64,000 nt of DNA, from NCBI GenBank assembly GCA_938036825.1, contig CALHWD010000021.1, positions 1 through 64,000 of the forward strand, written 5' to 3'. Below the pieces are notes generated by a model. That model ran no database searches, was not told the DNA's origin, and worked only from the letters and a program-made list of their open reading frames with translations. The stretch is from an uncultured Candidatus Saccharibacteria bacterium. GTDB lineage: Bacteria > Patescibacteriota > Saccharimonadia > Saccharimonadales > Saccharimonadaceae. The translations under genes and the position numbers were made by a program. Positions 26,545 to 35,636 of this stretch are shown here, piece after piece; position 1 is the first letter of the stretch, and each line of letters opens with the position of its first letter.

Positions 26545-28146
26545 ATGAGTAAGCAACTAGCGCGGCAACAATCTGCCGCACGGGTCAAGAAGCCCGCCTT
26601 TATTTTCGTTAATCGACTATCTCCTCTTGCCTGCAAAGTACGACGCCATTGGTTTCGCATCGTCATTGTGGTAGCGCCACTGGTGGCGATGGCACTGTGC
26701 TGGTGGATTGGCAGCCAGCAAAGTGTGTGGTTTGATGAGGCGTATTCGGTGTGGCTCGCCAAGCAGCCAATCAGTGAGCTCATCCGCCTCACTAGTATCG
26801 ATACGCACCCGCCGCTCTACTATCTCATCCTCAAGCTCTGGGCCAGCATATGGGGCTATAGCGAGGCAGCCTTGCGCGCCTTTAGTATCCTCTGCTATGG
26901 CGGCGCGATGGTTGGTATGGGGTGTTTCGTGCGGCGTTGGTTTGGCACGCGCGCCGCGGGGTATACACTCCTCACACTGATTGGCACACCCCTACTCATG
27001 CGCTATGGCTTCGAGATACGAATGTATGCGCTGGGGTCGTTGATTGGTGTAAGTGCAACCGCCGTACTGGCACGCGCCTGGCACGACGACCGTTGGCGCG
27101 ACTGGATGCTCTATGCGGTGCTTGTCGCCTTCGGCATGGGGACGCTGTATTATAGCGCCCTGCTCTGGCTGGCTCAGCTGCTCTGGCTGATGGTTATGAC
27201 CTACCGCCGCCAAGGCTTGCAACAGTGGTGGAAGCTACCGTGGCTTTGGGCATATGTCGTGAGCTTTATGCTGTTCTTGCCGTGGCTGCCAACCTTCTTG
27301 GGGCAGATTGGCAATGGTGCTTTGGCCGAGATTGGCCAACCGATGAATCTGCAGAATTTGCTCGGCATCGCATCCTTCAATATGATTTATAAGCCCTCTT
27401 GGTTGCTAGGTGTTGTGTCGTCGCAACTTGTCCTTATTATTATCTGTGCCGTTGCGTGGGCGTGGCCTCGTGCAATGCGTTCGTTGCCGCATCCCGAGCT
27501 TGCTTGGCTATTGCTTGCTCATGTGGGCGTGCCAGTCGCAGCACTGATCGCTGTGTCACTATCTGCTCCAATGTATGTCGAGCGCTATCTTGCTCATGTG
27601 GTAATTAGTGGTATCACTATTGCAAGTGTTGTCCTCTATACGGCCTGCGTAGCCCTGCATCGTTCGCCATTGCGCTGGCACAAGGCTGTGTCAACCGCTC
27701 TCTTGGCACTTCTGCCGGTGGTTATGTTTTATGGTATGGTGCAGTTATCATTGCAGGGTAATTTCAACTTCCAGCGTGATGAGCGACCCAATGTAAAGCA
27801 AATTGCCACCCAGCTCGGCACCTGCCGCGATGGGAGTGTCGTCCTTGCGGCCGACCCGTACATCGCCATAGAGATAAGCTATTATCTCGAGCAAGCGCAG
27901 TCACATTGCCCCATCTACATGGCCTATGTGGGTGGCCCACTGATGGGCGGCTACGCACCACTCGAAGGGAGCACCACCTACCGCAAGGTAGCCGACACTA
28001 CTCAGCCCTTTACCGATGCCAAAAAAATCAACGTTCTCTACTATAGTAGCTCAACCGCAACCACCACCCCAACACTGCCCAGCGCCTACACACTGCGCTC
28101 CGTCACCGGCGACCCACTGGTGCTGATGCAGTTTGCCCGCGACTAG
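26545..28146 (+). CDS. GT-C fold glycosyltransferase (GT39/ArnT-like)
   Basis: 533 residues, about 12 membrane helices. After helix 1, WFDEAYSVWLA carries the Asp-Glu of the first outside loop, and DTHPPLYYLILKLW is typical of PMT/ArnT-type enzymes that use polyprenyl-linked sugars. The C-terminal ~120 residues form an extracytosolic soluble domain with two Cys (CRDG and HCPIY), possibly disulfide-linked. It probably glycosylates surface protein or polymer outside the membrane. The ATG follows TACTAT by 7 bases (leaderless). Confidence 0.82.
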   Translation: MSKQLARQQSAARVKKPAFIFVNRLSPLACKVRRHWFRIVIVVAPLVAMALCWWIGSQQSVWFDEAYSVWLAKQPISELIRLTSIDTHPPLYYLILKLWASIWGYSEAALRAFSILCYGGAMVGMGCFVRRWFGTRAAGYTLLTLIGTPLLMRYGFEIRMYALGSLIGVSATAVLARAWHDDRWRDWMLYAVLVAFGMGTLYYSALLWLAQLLWLMVMTYRRQGLQQWWKLPWLWAYVVSFMLFLPWLPTFLGQIGNGALAEIGQPMNLQNLLGIASFNMIYKPSWLLGVVSSQLVLIIICAVAWAWPRAMRSLPHPELAWLLLAHVGVPVAALIAVSLSAPMYVERYLAHVVISGITIASVVLYTACVALHRSPLRWHKAVSTALLALLPVVMFYGMVQLSLQGNFNFQRDERPNVKQIATQLGTCRDGSVVLAADPYIAIEISYYLEQAQSHCPIYMAYVGGPLMGGYAPLEGSTTYRKVADTTQPFTDAKKINVLYYSSSTATTTPTLPSAYTLRSVTGDPLVLMQFARD

Positions 28147-28252
28147 TGCTCGAGCATTATACCATCTCTACAGTGGTGGATAGTTCATAGCCTCACCTAT
28201 TAATTGCAGATTACCCCGCCATCATCTACACTAGAAAGACAAGGAGGCGTAT

Positions 28253-28861
28253 ATGATCGAACAACTCAAAAGACAGCTTATTGGTGCGTGGTGGGTAATT
28301 ATTATCATAAGCCTGTCATTGATTATTTTTGGTGGAGTGTCGCTTGTGATGCCAGCAGTGACACTCACTGTTTTAATGACAGTGCTTGCAGTTTTGATCA
28401 TCGTCTGGGGATTATCACAGCTGGTGCGTGGCTTGCAGGTGGCAGACGGCCAAGCCAAGGCATTTCTCGTGGTGGCAGGTGCGCTGCTTATTCTGCTTGG
28501 CGCGGTGATGCTTGCCAACCCTCGGGTCAGTGTGGCAACACTCAGCTTTGTGCTTGGCTGGGTGGTAATGCTCCGCAGCCTCATCGACCTTATACTCAGC
28601 CGCATCTTTCCCGCCAGGAGCCGTACGCGAGCGCTCTGGCTAATATCTGGCGTGATCGGCGTGATCGTGAGCTTCGTCCTCTGGCTCTTCCCTGTCGGCA
28701 GTGCCCAGCTTTTCGTCCAAATCGTTGGTGGCTATGCGCTGGTTAATGGCATCATTCTCCTCGCCAATGCCATAGAGCTGCGCCGCACGGTGGGCCGCCG
28801 TATGCGTGGGCATCGCACAGCCAATAAGCCAATCGACCGGGGTGAGGTGATTGATCTGTAG
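28253..28861 (+). CDS. DUF308/HdeD-like membrane protein
   Basis: 202 residues with six short membrane helices in pairs, and a basic C-terminal tail. Repeated small-residue helices such as LIIFGGVSLVMPAVTLTVLM and LLILLGAVMLANP match the HdeD/DUF308 family, whose E. coli member relates to acid resistance. AGGAGG sits 6 bases before the ATG, one of the clearest ribosome sites in the window. The following gap 28862-29134 shows no gene. Confidence 0.75.
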   Translation: MIEQLKRQLIGAWWVIIIISLSLIIFGGVSLVMPAVTLTVLMTVLAVLIIVWGLSQLVRGLQVADGQAKAFLVVAGALLILLGAVMLANPRVSVATLSFVLGWVVMLRSLIDLILSRIFPARSRTRALWLISGVIGVIVSFVLWLFPVGSAQLFVQIVGGYALVNGIILLANAIELRRTVGRRMRGHRTANKPIDRGEVIDL

Positions 28862-29134
28862 TATATATTACACCTCAAAACTTGTGTTGTCTCCCCTCCT
28901 CAACCATTCTCAGGATCGACGTCTTACGAATACCAATCTCTCAGCATTAGCGCTGCAAGTCAGACTGCCATAGCGAAATTTTGTAAAGCAGCGAGAGAAT
29001 GAAGCTAGTATAGAAAAAGGGCTAAGCTTTAGGTTGCAACATTGTAGTCCTGCCCTATTCATCGTTATCTTAGCCGGCAGAGTATACGGCTCGCGGAGAA
29101 TAATTTGGTTTAGATCTTTATTGATGCTAGAATT

Positions 29135-29611
29135 CTACCTCTGCAACTCCGGCTCACACACTGCTGGCTGGGTTGGCTCAACGGCACGAATCACATGACA
29201 GTAGCGCAGCACACCATCGGTCGCTCGCGACTCATTTTCGCCAGATCGCGCCTGGTAGGCATCACACCCGCCCTCTTTGGGCTCACTCTCTGAGCCCATT
29301 ATATGATAGATAAGCCCCTGAGCAGTGCGCGTCGTTGCTTCTATGCAGTATGTTGCCGATGCGACATATTTGAGCGTCGCTGTAATGTTCTCACTCTTGT
29401 GATAATCAGCCGGGAGCGACGTTGGGTAGCCATTATAAAACGTCCGGTAGGCCGTCATAGCCGCCCCTGCAGCCCGCAGATCGCTCACGAGCTCCGTCTG
29501 GGCTGCACGCTGACGCCACGCACCATATCCTACGATCGATGCCGACACCAAAATAGCCAACACTGCAACCACGACCAGAATCTCAACCAGTGTAAACCCT
29601 CGCTTATGCAT
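29135..29611 (-). CDS. type IV prepilin-like protein
   Basis: 158 residues. Very short leader (MHKRG), then FTLVEILVVVAVLAILVSAS with Glu at +5, followed by a GYGAWRQRAAQTEL helix. The globular part carries four Cys (about residues 99, 125, 143 and 152), enough for two disulfides. It stands away from the prepilin cluster at 6.3-8.6 kb, so it may be a separate minor pilin or a DNA-uptake pilin; that cannot be decided. A TATCAT -10 ends 6 bases before the ATG. Confidence 0.82.
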   Translation of the reverse strand: MHKRGFTLVEILVVVAVLAILVSASIVGYGAWRQRAAQTELVSDLRAAGAAMTAYRTFYNGYPTSLPADYHKSENITATLKYVASATYCIEATTRTAQGLIYHIMGSESEPKEGGCDAYQARSGENESRATDGVLRYCHVIRAVEPTQPAVCEPELQR

Positions 29612-29724
29612 GCCTTCATGATAGCATAAGCATCATGGAGAGTACAGATGGTTGCTGTTGCATTTTGTCAATGTACACGAAAAGCACCACCTCACAGCAC
29701 ACTCACTACCTACTCTGGGCCGCT

Positions 29725-30333
29725 CTACACCAAGTAGCTGATGATCTCATCTGCCACCGCAACGGCCGATGGATAGGTGCTTGTATCGATCGGGCCACCA
29801 GGCGTCAGATCGTGACTGGCCAGAACCGCTGGGAACTGCTGCATGCTGTCCATATCATCCTCGCCATCGCGCATAAATTCTTCGAAGCTCTGAATCACCG
29901 CTGCATCGCGCCCAGCACGCCGCCTCGCCTCGGCCACACCCTTGAAGCGCTCGTAACGCAGCTCATCTGGCGCTGTGAGCACTACCGTCCGGTAGCGATC
30001 ACCCAGCCGTTCCTTGAGGCGGCAAGCACTGCGGTAGTCGCGCAGGCCATCGAGCACCACCAGCTCCACACCAGGCCGCTCAAGCAGCTCCAGTGCCCGG
30101 TCGGCCAGTAAGCTCGGTGCAGACTCCGTCATGATCTGCAGGACGCGCAAATAATCGCTCCGCTTGCGCAGCGTGATGTGATGGCTGACGGCATATTCGC
30201 GCAAGACATCGCTCGGGCGAAACAAAACAACCCCGGCACCCAGCCGCGGCATTAGCTCACGAATTGTTGATGATTTGCCGGCGAGTTCTCGCCCAGTAAT
30301 ATTCACAATTTGGATGGTTCGAGTAGATCTCAT
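29725..30333 (-). CDS. P-loop nucleotide kinase-like protein
   Basis: 202 residues. Walker A is GRELAGKSST close to the N-terminus, followed by a Walker-B-like ELVVLDGLRD, and Arg-rich segments (ACRLKERLGDRYR and EARRRAGRD) that fit a lid domain. Overall layout resembles dephospho-CoA/nucleoside kinase-type proteins, but no specific family could be assigned. The ATG at 30333 follows TACAAT by 7 bases and GAGGG lies inside this gap; a longer frame to 30384 begins upstream of the promoter. Confidence 0.62.
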   Translation of the reverse strand: MRSTRTIQIVNITGRELAGKSSTIRELMPRLGAGVVLFRPSDVLREYAVSHHITLRKRSDYLRVLQIMTESAPSLLADRALELLERPGVELVVLDGLRDYRSACRLKERLGDRYRTVVLTAPDELRYERFKGVAEARRRAGRDAAVIQSFEEFMRDGEDDMDSMQQFPAVLASHDLTPGGPIDTSTYPSAVAVADEIISYLV

Positions 30334-30761
30334 ACCCTCTATTGTAGCATGGCATCCGCAGCAGAAATACCTCAAAAACGGCAAATTTATGGTATTTGTT
30401 CTATTTTTGGCTTATGACCTCTGGTATACTCTCATCTCTGCCCGTAGCTTTATTTAATGAAGTATGATGATTCATCGCTATAATCAGCGCGGCTCTCTTA
30501 CGCTCAGCGGGTGAATGTTCTAGAAAAGCATTCATTTTATGCAGCCAAGCCAGCAGCAAGAGGCAGGCAAAGTGAACCGCTTGGCTATGAAAATACAAGC
30601 ACTCAGGTATCTACAACGAAATGTATTATTTGCATTTTTATCTATAATATTGCACATTATATGCTATTACCCCTGTTTTTGGGCACATTATGCAATATTG
30701 CACACATTTTTGCCATTTTCCTCTTCCCTTTTTGCGACCTCTGTTGTATAGTGAATGGACT
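30334..30761. other. AT-rich intergenic region with short repeats
   Basis: No convincing gene. It contains two direct copies of AATATTGCACA (30646-30656 and 30694-30704), the second inside a perfect palindrome TGCAATATTGCA (30691-30702), and a weak terminator-like hairpin TGAATG/CATTCA at about 30511-30537. It lies upstream of the Tat-signal gene and may hold its control sites. Confidence 0.35.
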
Positions 30762-31424
30762 ATGAGTACACAACAGAGAATAAACAGAGGTCAAGAATCA
30801 ACACCCAATTATAAAAAATATGGTGATGGCACGTACCCTCACTTGGTAGAAGAGCTTACTGCGCAGCCTGAATCACAACACTCAAAGGGCAAGGATGTCT
30901 CACGACGAGGTTTTCTTGGAGCCGCTGCAGTCCTGGGACTAGCGACAGGGTTCATCGCTTTGCGGTCAAAAAACAACCACGATCAGCACTCTTCTGCCGC
31001 CGAGCACCAACCCACCCCCGAAGAGCAAGCCACCCAGCTAGTCGATGCGTATAGCGACTACCTCAGCCAGCGCCACGCCTACGAGGCAGGCCAAATCACA
31101 GAAGAGCCGCAACTACCAGCCAACCTGGATGGTATTACTACTCTAGCAGTTGAGGCTGGCGACAGCATCGGTACTGTGGTAGACCGGCACATCGCCACAC
31201 TCGCCGAAGCAGATGCATTCCATACTAAGCCCAAGCAAGACGGCGTGACTAATGCTGCATCGGCCCGCGTTGCTGAGCTCTACCTGACTGATGGCAACAC
31301 GCGCTATGAGCTACAACCTGGTGATATCGTGACACTCGCGCAATACCAGGGTTTTGTTGTGCCACTAACAGTCAACTCGCCTGAGTCAAGCGCAAGTGTA
31401 TCACGGCCCACTCTCGAGCCATAA
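30762..31424 (+). CDS. hypothetical protein with twin-arginine signal
   Basis: 220 residues. After a 46-residue hydrophilic N-terminal extension comes VSRRGFLGAAAVLGLATGFIAL, a twin-arginine (Tat) motif with its hydrophobic segment and no obvious signal peptidase site, so it may stay membrane-anchored. The outer ~130 residues are acidic and end with LQPGDIVTLAQYQG, LysM-like in wording but too short to claim. No cofactor site is seen. The start at 30762 is 9 bases after TATAGT. Function unknown; export of a folded protein is suggested. Confidence 0.6.
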   Translation: MSTQQRINRGQESTPNYKKYGDGTYPHLVEELTAQPESQHSKGKDVSRRGFLGAAAVLGLATGFIALRSKNNHDQHSSAAEHQPTPEEQATQLVDAYSDYLSQRHAYEAGQITEEPQLPANLDGITTLAVEAGDSIGTVVDRHIATLAEADAFHTKPKQDGVTNAASARVAELYLTDGNTRYELQPGDIVTLAQYQGFVVPLTVNSPESSASVSRPTLEP

Positions 31425-31526
31425 CTATTCGCGCGCTACATAGACCAGCCAGCCAGCCTGGCTGGTTTTGCTATAAGCAAGGTGGGCTCGCTCTTTAGCA
31501 TCATAAGTGGTATAATAACGCATGCG

Positions 31527-31874
31527 ATGCAAATGGAGCAGGTACAAGCACTGATTTTTACGATTCGCCAGGCAGATGCCTCGCGGCTGAATGACCTTGC
31601 GTATATCGAGAAAACAGTGCGCACGCTTGCCGAGGTGGCTGGTCTGCACGCACTGGAGTCTGTCTCACATCAGTTCTCGCCACAAGGCGTGAGTGTGTCG
31701 CTGCTGCTCGCTGAGTCGCACGCCACCATCCACACCTGGCCCGAGAGCCGCGGAGCATACCTCAGTATTGCCACGTGCCGACCACTGAGCGAGGATACAA
31801 TCCAGACCCTTCGCCAAGCCATTGCAGACGCATTTTATACCAACACTATAACGATCGAAAGCGCTATCTTATGA
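31527..31874 (+). CDS. speH: S-adenosylmethionine decarboxylase proenzyme SpeD/SpeH
   Basis: 115 residues, the usual size of the small bacterial form. The proenzyme cleaves itself at Glu-Ser in LLAESHATIHTWPE, turning Ser into the pyruvoyl group; the catalytic Cys is in ATCRPLS. The product, decarboxylated SAM, is the aminopropyl donor for the SpeE-like protein two genes downstream. The start at 31527 (or 31533) lies about 10 bases after TATAAT (31511-31516). The stop overlaps the next start as ATGA. Putrescine synthesis is not seen, so the amine acceptor is probably imported. Confidence 0.92.
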   Translation: MQMEQVQALIFTIRQADASRLNDLAYIEKTVRTLAEVAGLHALESVSHQFSPQGVSVSLLLAESHATIHTWPESRGAYLSIATCRPLSEDTIQTLRQAIADAFYTNTITIESAIL

Positions 31875-32575
31875 CCAAACGCACCAAAGCTCGCCTCAAA
31901 ATCAACGATGTCCTGCGCGGCAAGCGAACCAACTTTCGCGCGGTGGGTTGCTTGTTATTTAAAGAAGACAACCCCGAGACCAAGCAAGCCTCCTACTGGG
32001 AAGAGTGGGAGCTGACGGGCCTCGAAAATTACGATAGCTGGGTGGAGTACGACCACGATAGTAAGGTCGTATCGCTCTATGAGCCGGTGCGGTTTGCCCA
32101 GCGGCTTGAGCCAGAGACGCTCGCTGCGGGCAATGAGTTTACCATCACGCTGGAGGACGGCACAGCGCAAACCATTACCGTTACCGAGGCCGGCGAAGGT
32201 ACCATTATGGCCATCCGCGGCAAGAACGCCTACCAGGTCTTTGAGGGTGAGCCAATGGCCTATGCCAGCCTGCACTACACCGACGCCGAAACCGGCGCTA
32301 CCACCACATACACGGTCGAAAAATACAACCGGCGCGAGTACGATGTCTACCTCAAAACACCGCTGTCCGACGCGCAGCAAAAGGAATTATTTGGCCGGCT
32401 GATTCGCCCACGCAACTGGCCGCTGTTTTGGCGCTGGGTGATGATCATCAGCTTTGTTGGGGCGCTGCTCTTTGCTATTTACGATGAGTTCTTTGGCCAC
32501 GATGATTCGCACGGCACCGGCACCTACCACGGGCGCAGCGTCTATGGTGGCGGCAGTGGCGGCGTAGGCAAGTAA
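31871..32575 (+). CDS. DUF4178-like protein with C-terminal membrane helix
   Basis: 234 residues. Soluble beta-rich N-terminal part with YWEEWELTGLENYDSWVEYD and a second similar YNRREYDVYLKTPLS region, followed by one membrane helix (about 188-206, FWRWVMIISFVGALLFAIY) and a His/Gly-rich tail (DDSHGTGTYHGRSVYGGG). The pattern and the location between speD and a membrane speE match DUF4178 proteins, which often occur in such operons. Overlaps speH by 4 bases. The tail rich in His and Asp could bind metal, an inference only. Confidence 0.72.
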   Translation: MTKRTKARLKINDVLRGKRTNFRAVGCLLFKEDNPETKQASYWEEWELTGLENYDSWVEYDHDSKVVSLYEPVRFAQRLEPETLAAGNEFTITLEDGTAQTITVTEAGEGTIMAIRGKNAYQVFEGEPMAYASLHYTDAETGATTTYTVEKYNRREYDVYLKTPLSDAQQKELFGRLIRPRNWPLFWRWVMIISFVGALLFAIYDEFFGHDDSHGTGTYHGRSVYGGGSGGVGK

Positions 32576-32605
32576 CCTAGGCGCGAAAGGTAGACGAAAG
32601 ACACT

Positions 32606-34153
32606 ATGGCACATACTCGCGTCACGCCACCGGGCACCAAGCACATCACCAGCAAGGAAAATATCGCGCTGTTTGCGGCGGCGCTCCTCGTGGCAATTGG
32701 CGGGCTTATCTACGAGCTCATCTTGGGTACGGCTGCCTCGTACCTGGTAGGTGATTCAATCCTGAGCTTTAGCCTGGCGACCGGTATTACCCTCTTTGGC
32801 ATGGGGGTGGGGTCGCTACTGGTGCGGCATATTCGCTGGCACCCCGCCACAAGCTTCGCCGTTAATGAAATCCTGCTCGGGCTAGTGGGTGGTAATTCGG
32901 TGCTGCTGCTCTACAGCGCCTTTAGCTTGAGCAAGCTGCACTGGCCGGTGTTTGCGCTGATTAGCCTGGTGATTGGTGTGCTGATCGGCCTGGAGATCCC
33001 GCTACTCGTCAAGATGTTTACCCGCTACGGCCGGCCGTCTTCGGTGGAACTCCTCAGCAAGGTGCTGGCGATCGACTACTTTGGCGCGCTGGTGGCCTCA
33101 CTGATCTTCCCGCTCTTCTTGCTACCCAGCCTGGGCCTGATGCGCAGCACCTACTTGATCGCCACGCTCAATATCGCCGTGGCAGTCCTGATTCTGCTGC
33201 AGCTGAAGACTTCACGCAGGCTCCTGGCCGCCAGTGTAGTAGCGACCATTCTGCTGCTGGGGCTGTTCTTTGGCGCCAGCTGGCTGGAGCACCGCATCGA
33301 TACCAAGGCCTACAAAGACCCGGTTATCCTCTACCAGCAGTCGGCTTACCAAAAGATCGTCCTCACCAAGTACAAGCAGGATTTGCGGCTGTATCTGAAT
33401 AACAACCTGCAGTTTTCGAGCCTGGACGAAGCCCGCTACCACGAAACGCTGGCTGGTGCGGCGATGACGGCGGTCAAGCAGCCCAAAAACGTGCTGATTA
33501 TGGGCGGTGGCGACGGGCTGCTGGCGCGCGAGATCCTGAAGTACCCGAGTGTGGAGCATATCACTCTGGTGGATATCGACCCAGCCATGACGCAGCTGGC
33601 GCGCACTAGTCCCCTGCTCGCCGAGCAAAACAGGCGCTCGCTTGCTAGCCCCAAAGTGCGCGTCGTCAACGAGGACGCGTTTTTATTTGCCTTCAAGACG
33701 CACCAGGTATATGATGCCATTCTGATTGATCTCGTCGACCCATCAAACGACCGCCTGGCCAAGCTCTACTCGCAGCAATTCTACCGCCAGGCCGCGCGCA
33801 TCCTCAGCCCCAGTGGCGTGATGATCACCCAAGCAACGTCATCGTATTTTTCGCCACACGCCTTCGCAATGGTGGCTAGCACCGTCGCATCCGCCCAGCC
33901 CCAGCGGCATATCACCCCCTTTAGCATCAATGTGCCCTCCTTTGGCGAGTGGGGCTTTGTGCTCTCGACCAAGGATAAAGCTAGCCTGCTAAGCCAGCCG
34001 CTGCCGCCTGGGCTTAGCTACACCGATACCAAACTGCTCGACTACGCCCTGCGCCAGCGCCCCGCTAGCCTACCCCCGGCCGGCATCTCTACCCTGCTAA
34101 CACCGCGGATCATCGACGTCTATAATCGTGATATGGCGCAGTGGCGGTATTAA
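32606..34153 (+). CDS. speE: membrane polyamine aminopropyltransferase (SpeE-like)
   Basis: 515 residues. N-terminal ~210 residues form about seven membrane helices (ALLVAIGGLIYELILGTAAS, LATGITLFGMGVGSLL); the C-terminal domain is spermidine-synthase-like: RLYLNNNLQFSSLDEARYHE, then LIMGGGDGLLAREILKYP and LVDIDPAM, ILIDLVDP with the catalytic Asp. Transfers the aminopropyl group of decarboxylated SAM to an amine, here possibly at the membrane. This region is more GC-rich than neighbours (codons favour GCG, CTG, GGC), so the three-gene unit may be horizontally acquired. Confidence 0.88.
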   Translation: MAHTRVTPPGTKHITSKENIALFAAALLVAIGGLIYELILGTAASYLVGDSILSFSLATGITLFGMGVGSLLVRHIRWHPATSFAVNEILLGLVGGNSVLLLYSAFSLSKLHWPVFALISLVIGVLIGLEIPLLVKMFTRYGRPSSVELLSKVLAIDYFGALVASLIFPLFLLPSLGLMRSTYLIATLNIAVAVLILLQLKTSRRLLAASVVATILLLGLFFGASWLEHRIDTKAYKDPVILYQQSAYQKIVLTKYKQDLRLYLNNNLQFSSLDEARYHETLAGAAMTAVKQPKNVLIMGGGDGLLAREILKYPSVEHITLVDIDPAMTQLARTSPLLAEQNRRSLASPKVRVVNEDAFLFAFKTHQVYDAILIDLVDPSNDRLAKLYSQQFYRQAARILSPSGVMITQATSSYFSPHAFAMVASTVASAQPQRHITPFSINVPSFGEWGFVLSTKDKASLLSQPLPPGLSYTDTKLLDYALRQRPASLPPAGISTLLTPRIIDVYNRDMAQWRY

Positions 34154-34366
34154 TAAAGAACGCTCCTCCGTGTAGAGCCTAGCTCTTCCCTAGAATCAAT
34201 CTGTAATCACAATTCGTCATTTACGGGTATATAGCCTGGCTAAAAACTAACCCGTCAGAACTATCACATTCCTCGCTTTACCCATCAACACCTACTAACT
34301 CTTCTATACTATTGGGATATTTTGCGTATGTTTGCTCTATAGATCGGTATATCGTATAATATATTT

Positions 34367-34507
34367 ATGCATAATAAACCACCACGCGAACAAGCCCGCC
34401 ATTATGACATCCAGTGGCACCGCCAAACAGGTGTGTTTTACCCTGAGCAACTATCATCAGAAACACCAACCGCTGGTGTATCTGCCAATCCTGGCACGAG
34501 TACATGA
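34367..34507 (+). CDS. small ORF coupled to the next gene
   Basis: 46 residues (MHNKPPREQARHYDIQWHRQ at the start), hydrophilic, unknown. The ATG sits exactly 6 bases after TATAAT (34355-34360), the leaderless pattern of this genome, and its TGA overlaps the next gene's ATG as ATGA. This placement makes it the likely true first cistron. Below usual size cutoffs. Confidence 0.5.
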   Translation: MHNKPPREQARHYDIQWHRQTGVFYPEQLSSETPTAGVSANPGTST

Positions 34508-35148
34508 GTCTGATACGCAAAGCAGCTGCCGATAACCCCGCCCATCGCTTCATCAGCCCCGAACTCATGACGACGGCAGACATAGAGCTGGCTGAAATCC
34601 CAGACCAACATGCAGTGGTAAATGATCGCCTCGCCGAGCTACAGGAACTCTCTACCTCTATGCCCACAGCGGAGCTAGTGGTAGGCACACCAGAGTATCA
34701 ACCACACAGCACCTACAATTCACTGATGATTATTACCAATGGTATACGGCGCGTACTTGAGCGCAAACGCACGATTTTTAGCTCAGCCGAGCGAGGGACA
34801 TTCACCGCAAGCAACACATTGCAGCAACGGTGTTCTCGCACGTTATCTGCTGTGTGTGCCGATTTAGTGGGCTATGGCGTGCAATACCCTGAGCTTCCCC
34901 AAGACACTCGTGTCATCCACGCCAGCTGCTGCTGGGCGACACCGCTCGAGGAGAGAGCTCGCTATGCCGCAGCGCCAGATGAAGAACGCTACACCAGCGC
35001 CATGACGCACACGCTTGGTCATCTCTTCACGCACTATCCACAGCTGCAGCAGATCATGGTTGTCGATCGCACTCCACCCAGCACAGCCATCCCACCGCTC
35101 AACTGCGTGGCGCGGCGGAATACGCATAATGGTATAATAGAGTCATGA
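34504..35148 (+). CDS. hypothetical protein
   Basis: 214 residues, not recognised. Soluble; the middle contains a helical region RRVLERKRTIFSSAER and the C-terminal half has VIHASCCWATPLEERARYA and HTLGHLFTHYPQLQQIMVVD, with several His and Cys that could bind metal, though no standard motif is formed. It starts inside an ATGA overlap with the 46-residue ORF and its own TGA overlaps the ATG of the FKBP gene. The three genes form a coupled series, although the FKBP gene also has its own promoter. Confidence 0.55.
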   Translation: MSLIRKAAADNPAHRFISPELMTTADIELAEIPDQHAVVNDRLAELQELSTSMPTAELVVGTPEYQPHSTYNSLMIITNGIRRVLERKRTIFSSAERGTFTASNTLQQRCSRTLSAVCADLVGYGVQYPELPQDTRVIHASCCWATPLEERARYAAAPDEERYTSAMTHTLGHLFTHYPQLQQIMVVDRTPPSTAIPPLNCVARRNTHNGIIES

Positions 35149-35519
35149 CACAATACGAAGGAACCAAACTCGCCGACTTTGCACCTATCGCTCAGGTCGA
35201 CGCACTGCAAATCATCGACATCATCCCTGGCACTGGTGCCGAGGTACCAGCTGGCGCGACCATCACCGCACACTACACTGGTGCACTATGCAAGAATGGC
35301 ATCATCTTCCAGAGCAGCCACGACTTTGGTCAGCCCGTTACCTTTGGCCTCGATCAAGTCATCCGCGGCTGGACGGAGGGTGTGCCTGGCATGAAAGTTG
35401 GTGGTATGCGCCGACTCATCATCCCAAGTGAGATGGCCTACGGCTCCGTCCGCGCCACTGCCAACATCCCATTCAATAGCGATCTTGTGTTCGATATTGA
35501 GCTAGTGGATATTAAATAA
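35145..35519 (+). CDS. FKBP-type peptidyl-prolyl isomerase
   Basis: 124 residues, a single FKBP domain. Conserved: ITAHYTGALCKNGIIFQSSH (strand-loop with the Tyr and Asp/Ser positions), VIRGWTEGVPGMKVGGMRR with Trp at the base of the active site, IPSEMAYGS, and a final FDIELVDIK strand. No signal peptide, so it is cytosolic folding help. The ATG is 6 bases after a TATAAT (35133-35138) located in the end of the previous gene, giving a leaderless message beside any read-through. A strong terminator follows. Confidence 0.93.
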   Translation: MTQYEGTKLADFAPIAQVDALQIIDIIPGTGAEVPAGATITAHYTGALCKNGIIFQSSHDFGQPVTFGLDQVIRGWTEGVPGMKVGGMRRLIIPSEMAYGSVRATANIPFNSDLVFDIELVDIK

Positions 35520-35537
35520 CAGAGGTCATCATGCAAC

Positions 35538-35575
35538 AAGAAGCTCATAATACTACGTGAGCTTCTTGTTTTCTT
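35538..35575 (+). terminator. terminator after the FKBP gene
   Basis: Perfect 10-bp stem AAGAAGCTCA/TGAGCTTCTT with a 10-base loop, then GTTTTCTTTG. Confidence 0.85.
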
Positions 35576-35636
35576 TGTAGATTTGCCTAAGGCGTTTGAG
35601 GAGTTCGTCGTTATCCATAATAGATAATTCATATAC

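Noticed and set aside
30511..30765. 84-residue plus-strand ORF before the Tat-signal gene
   Set aside because: Cys/Phe/Ile-rich translation of an AT-rich region, overlapping competing frames, no start signals.
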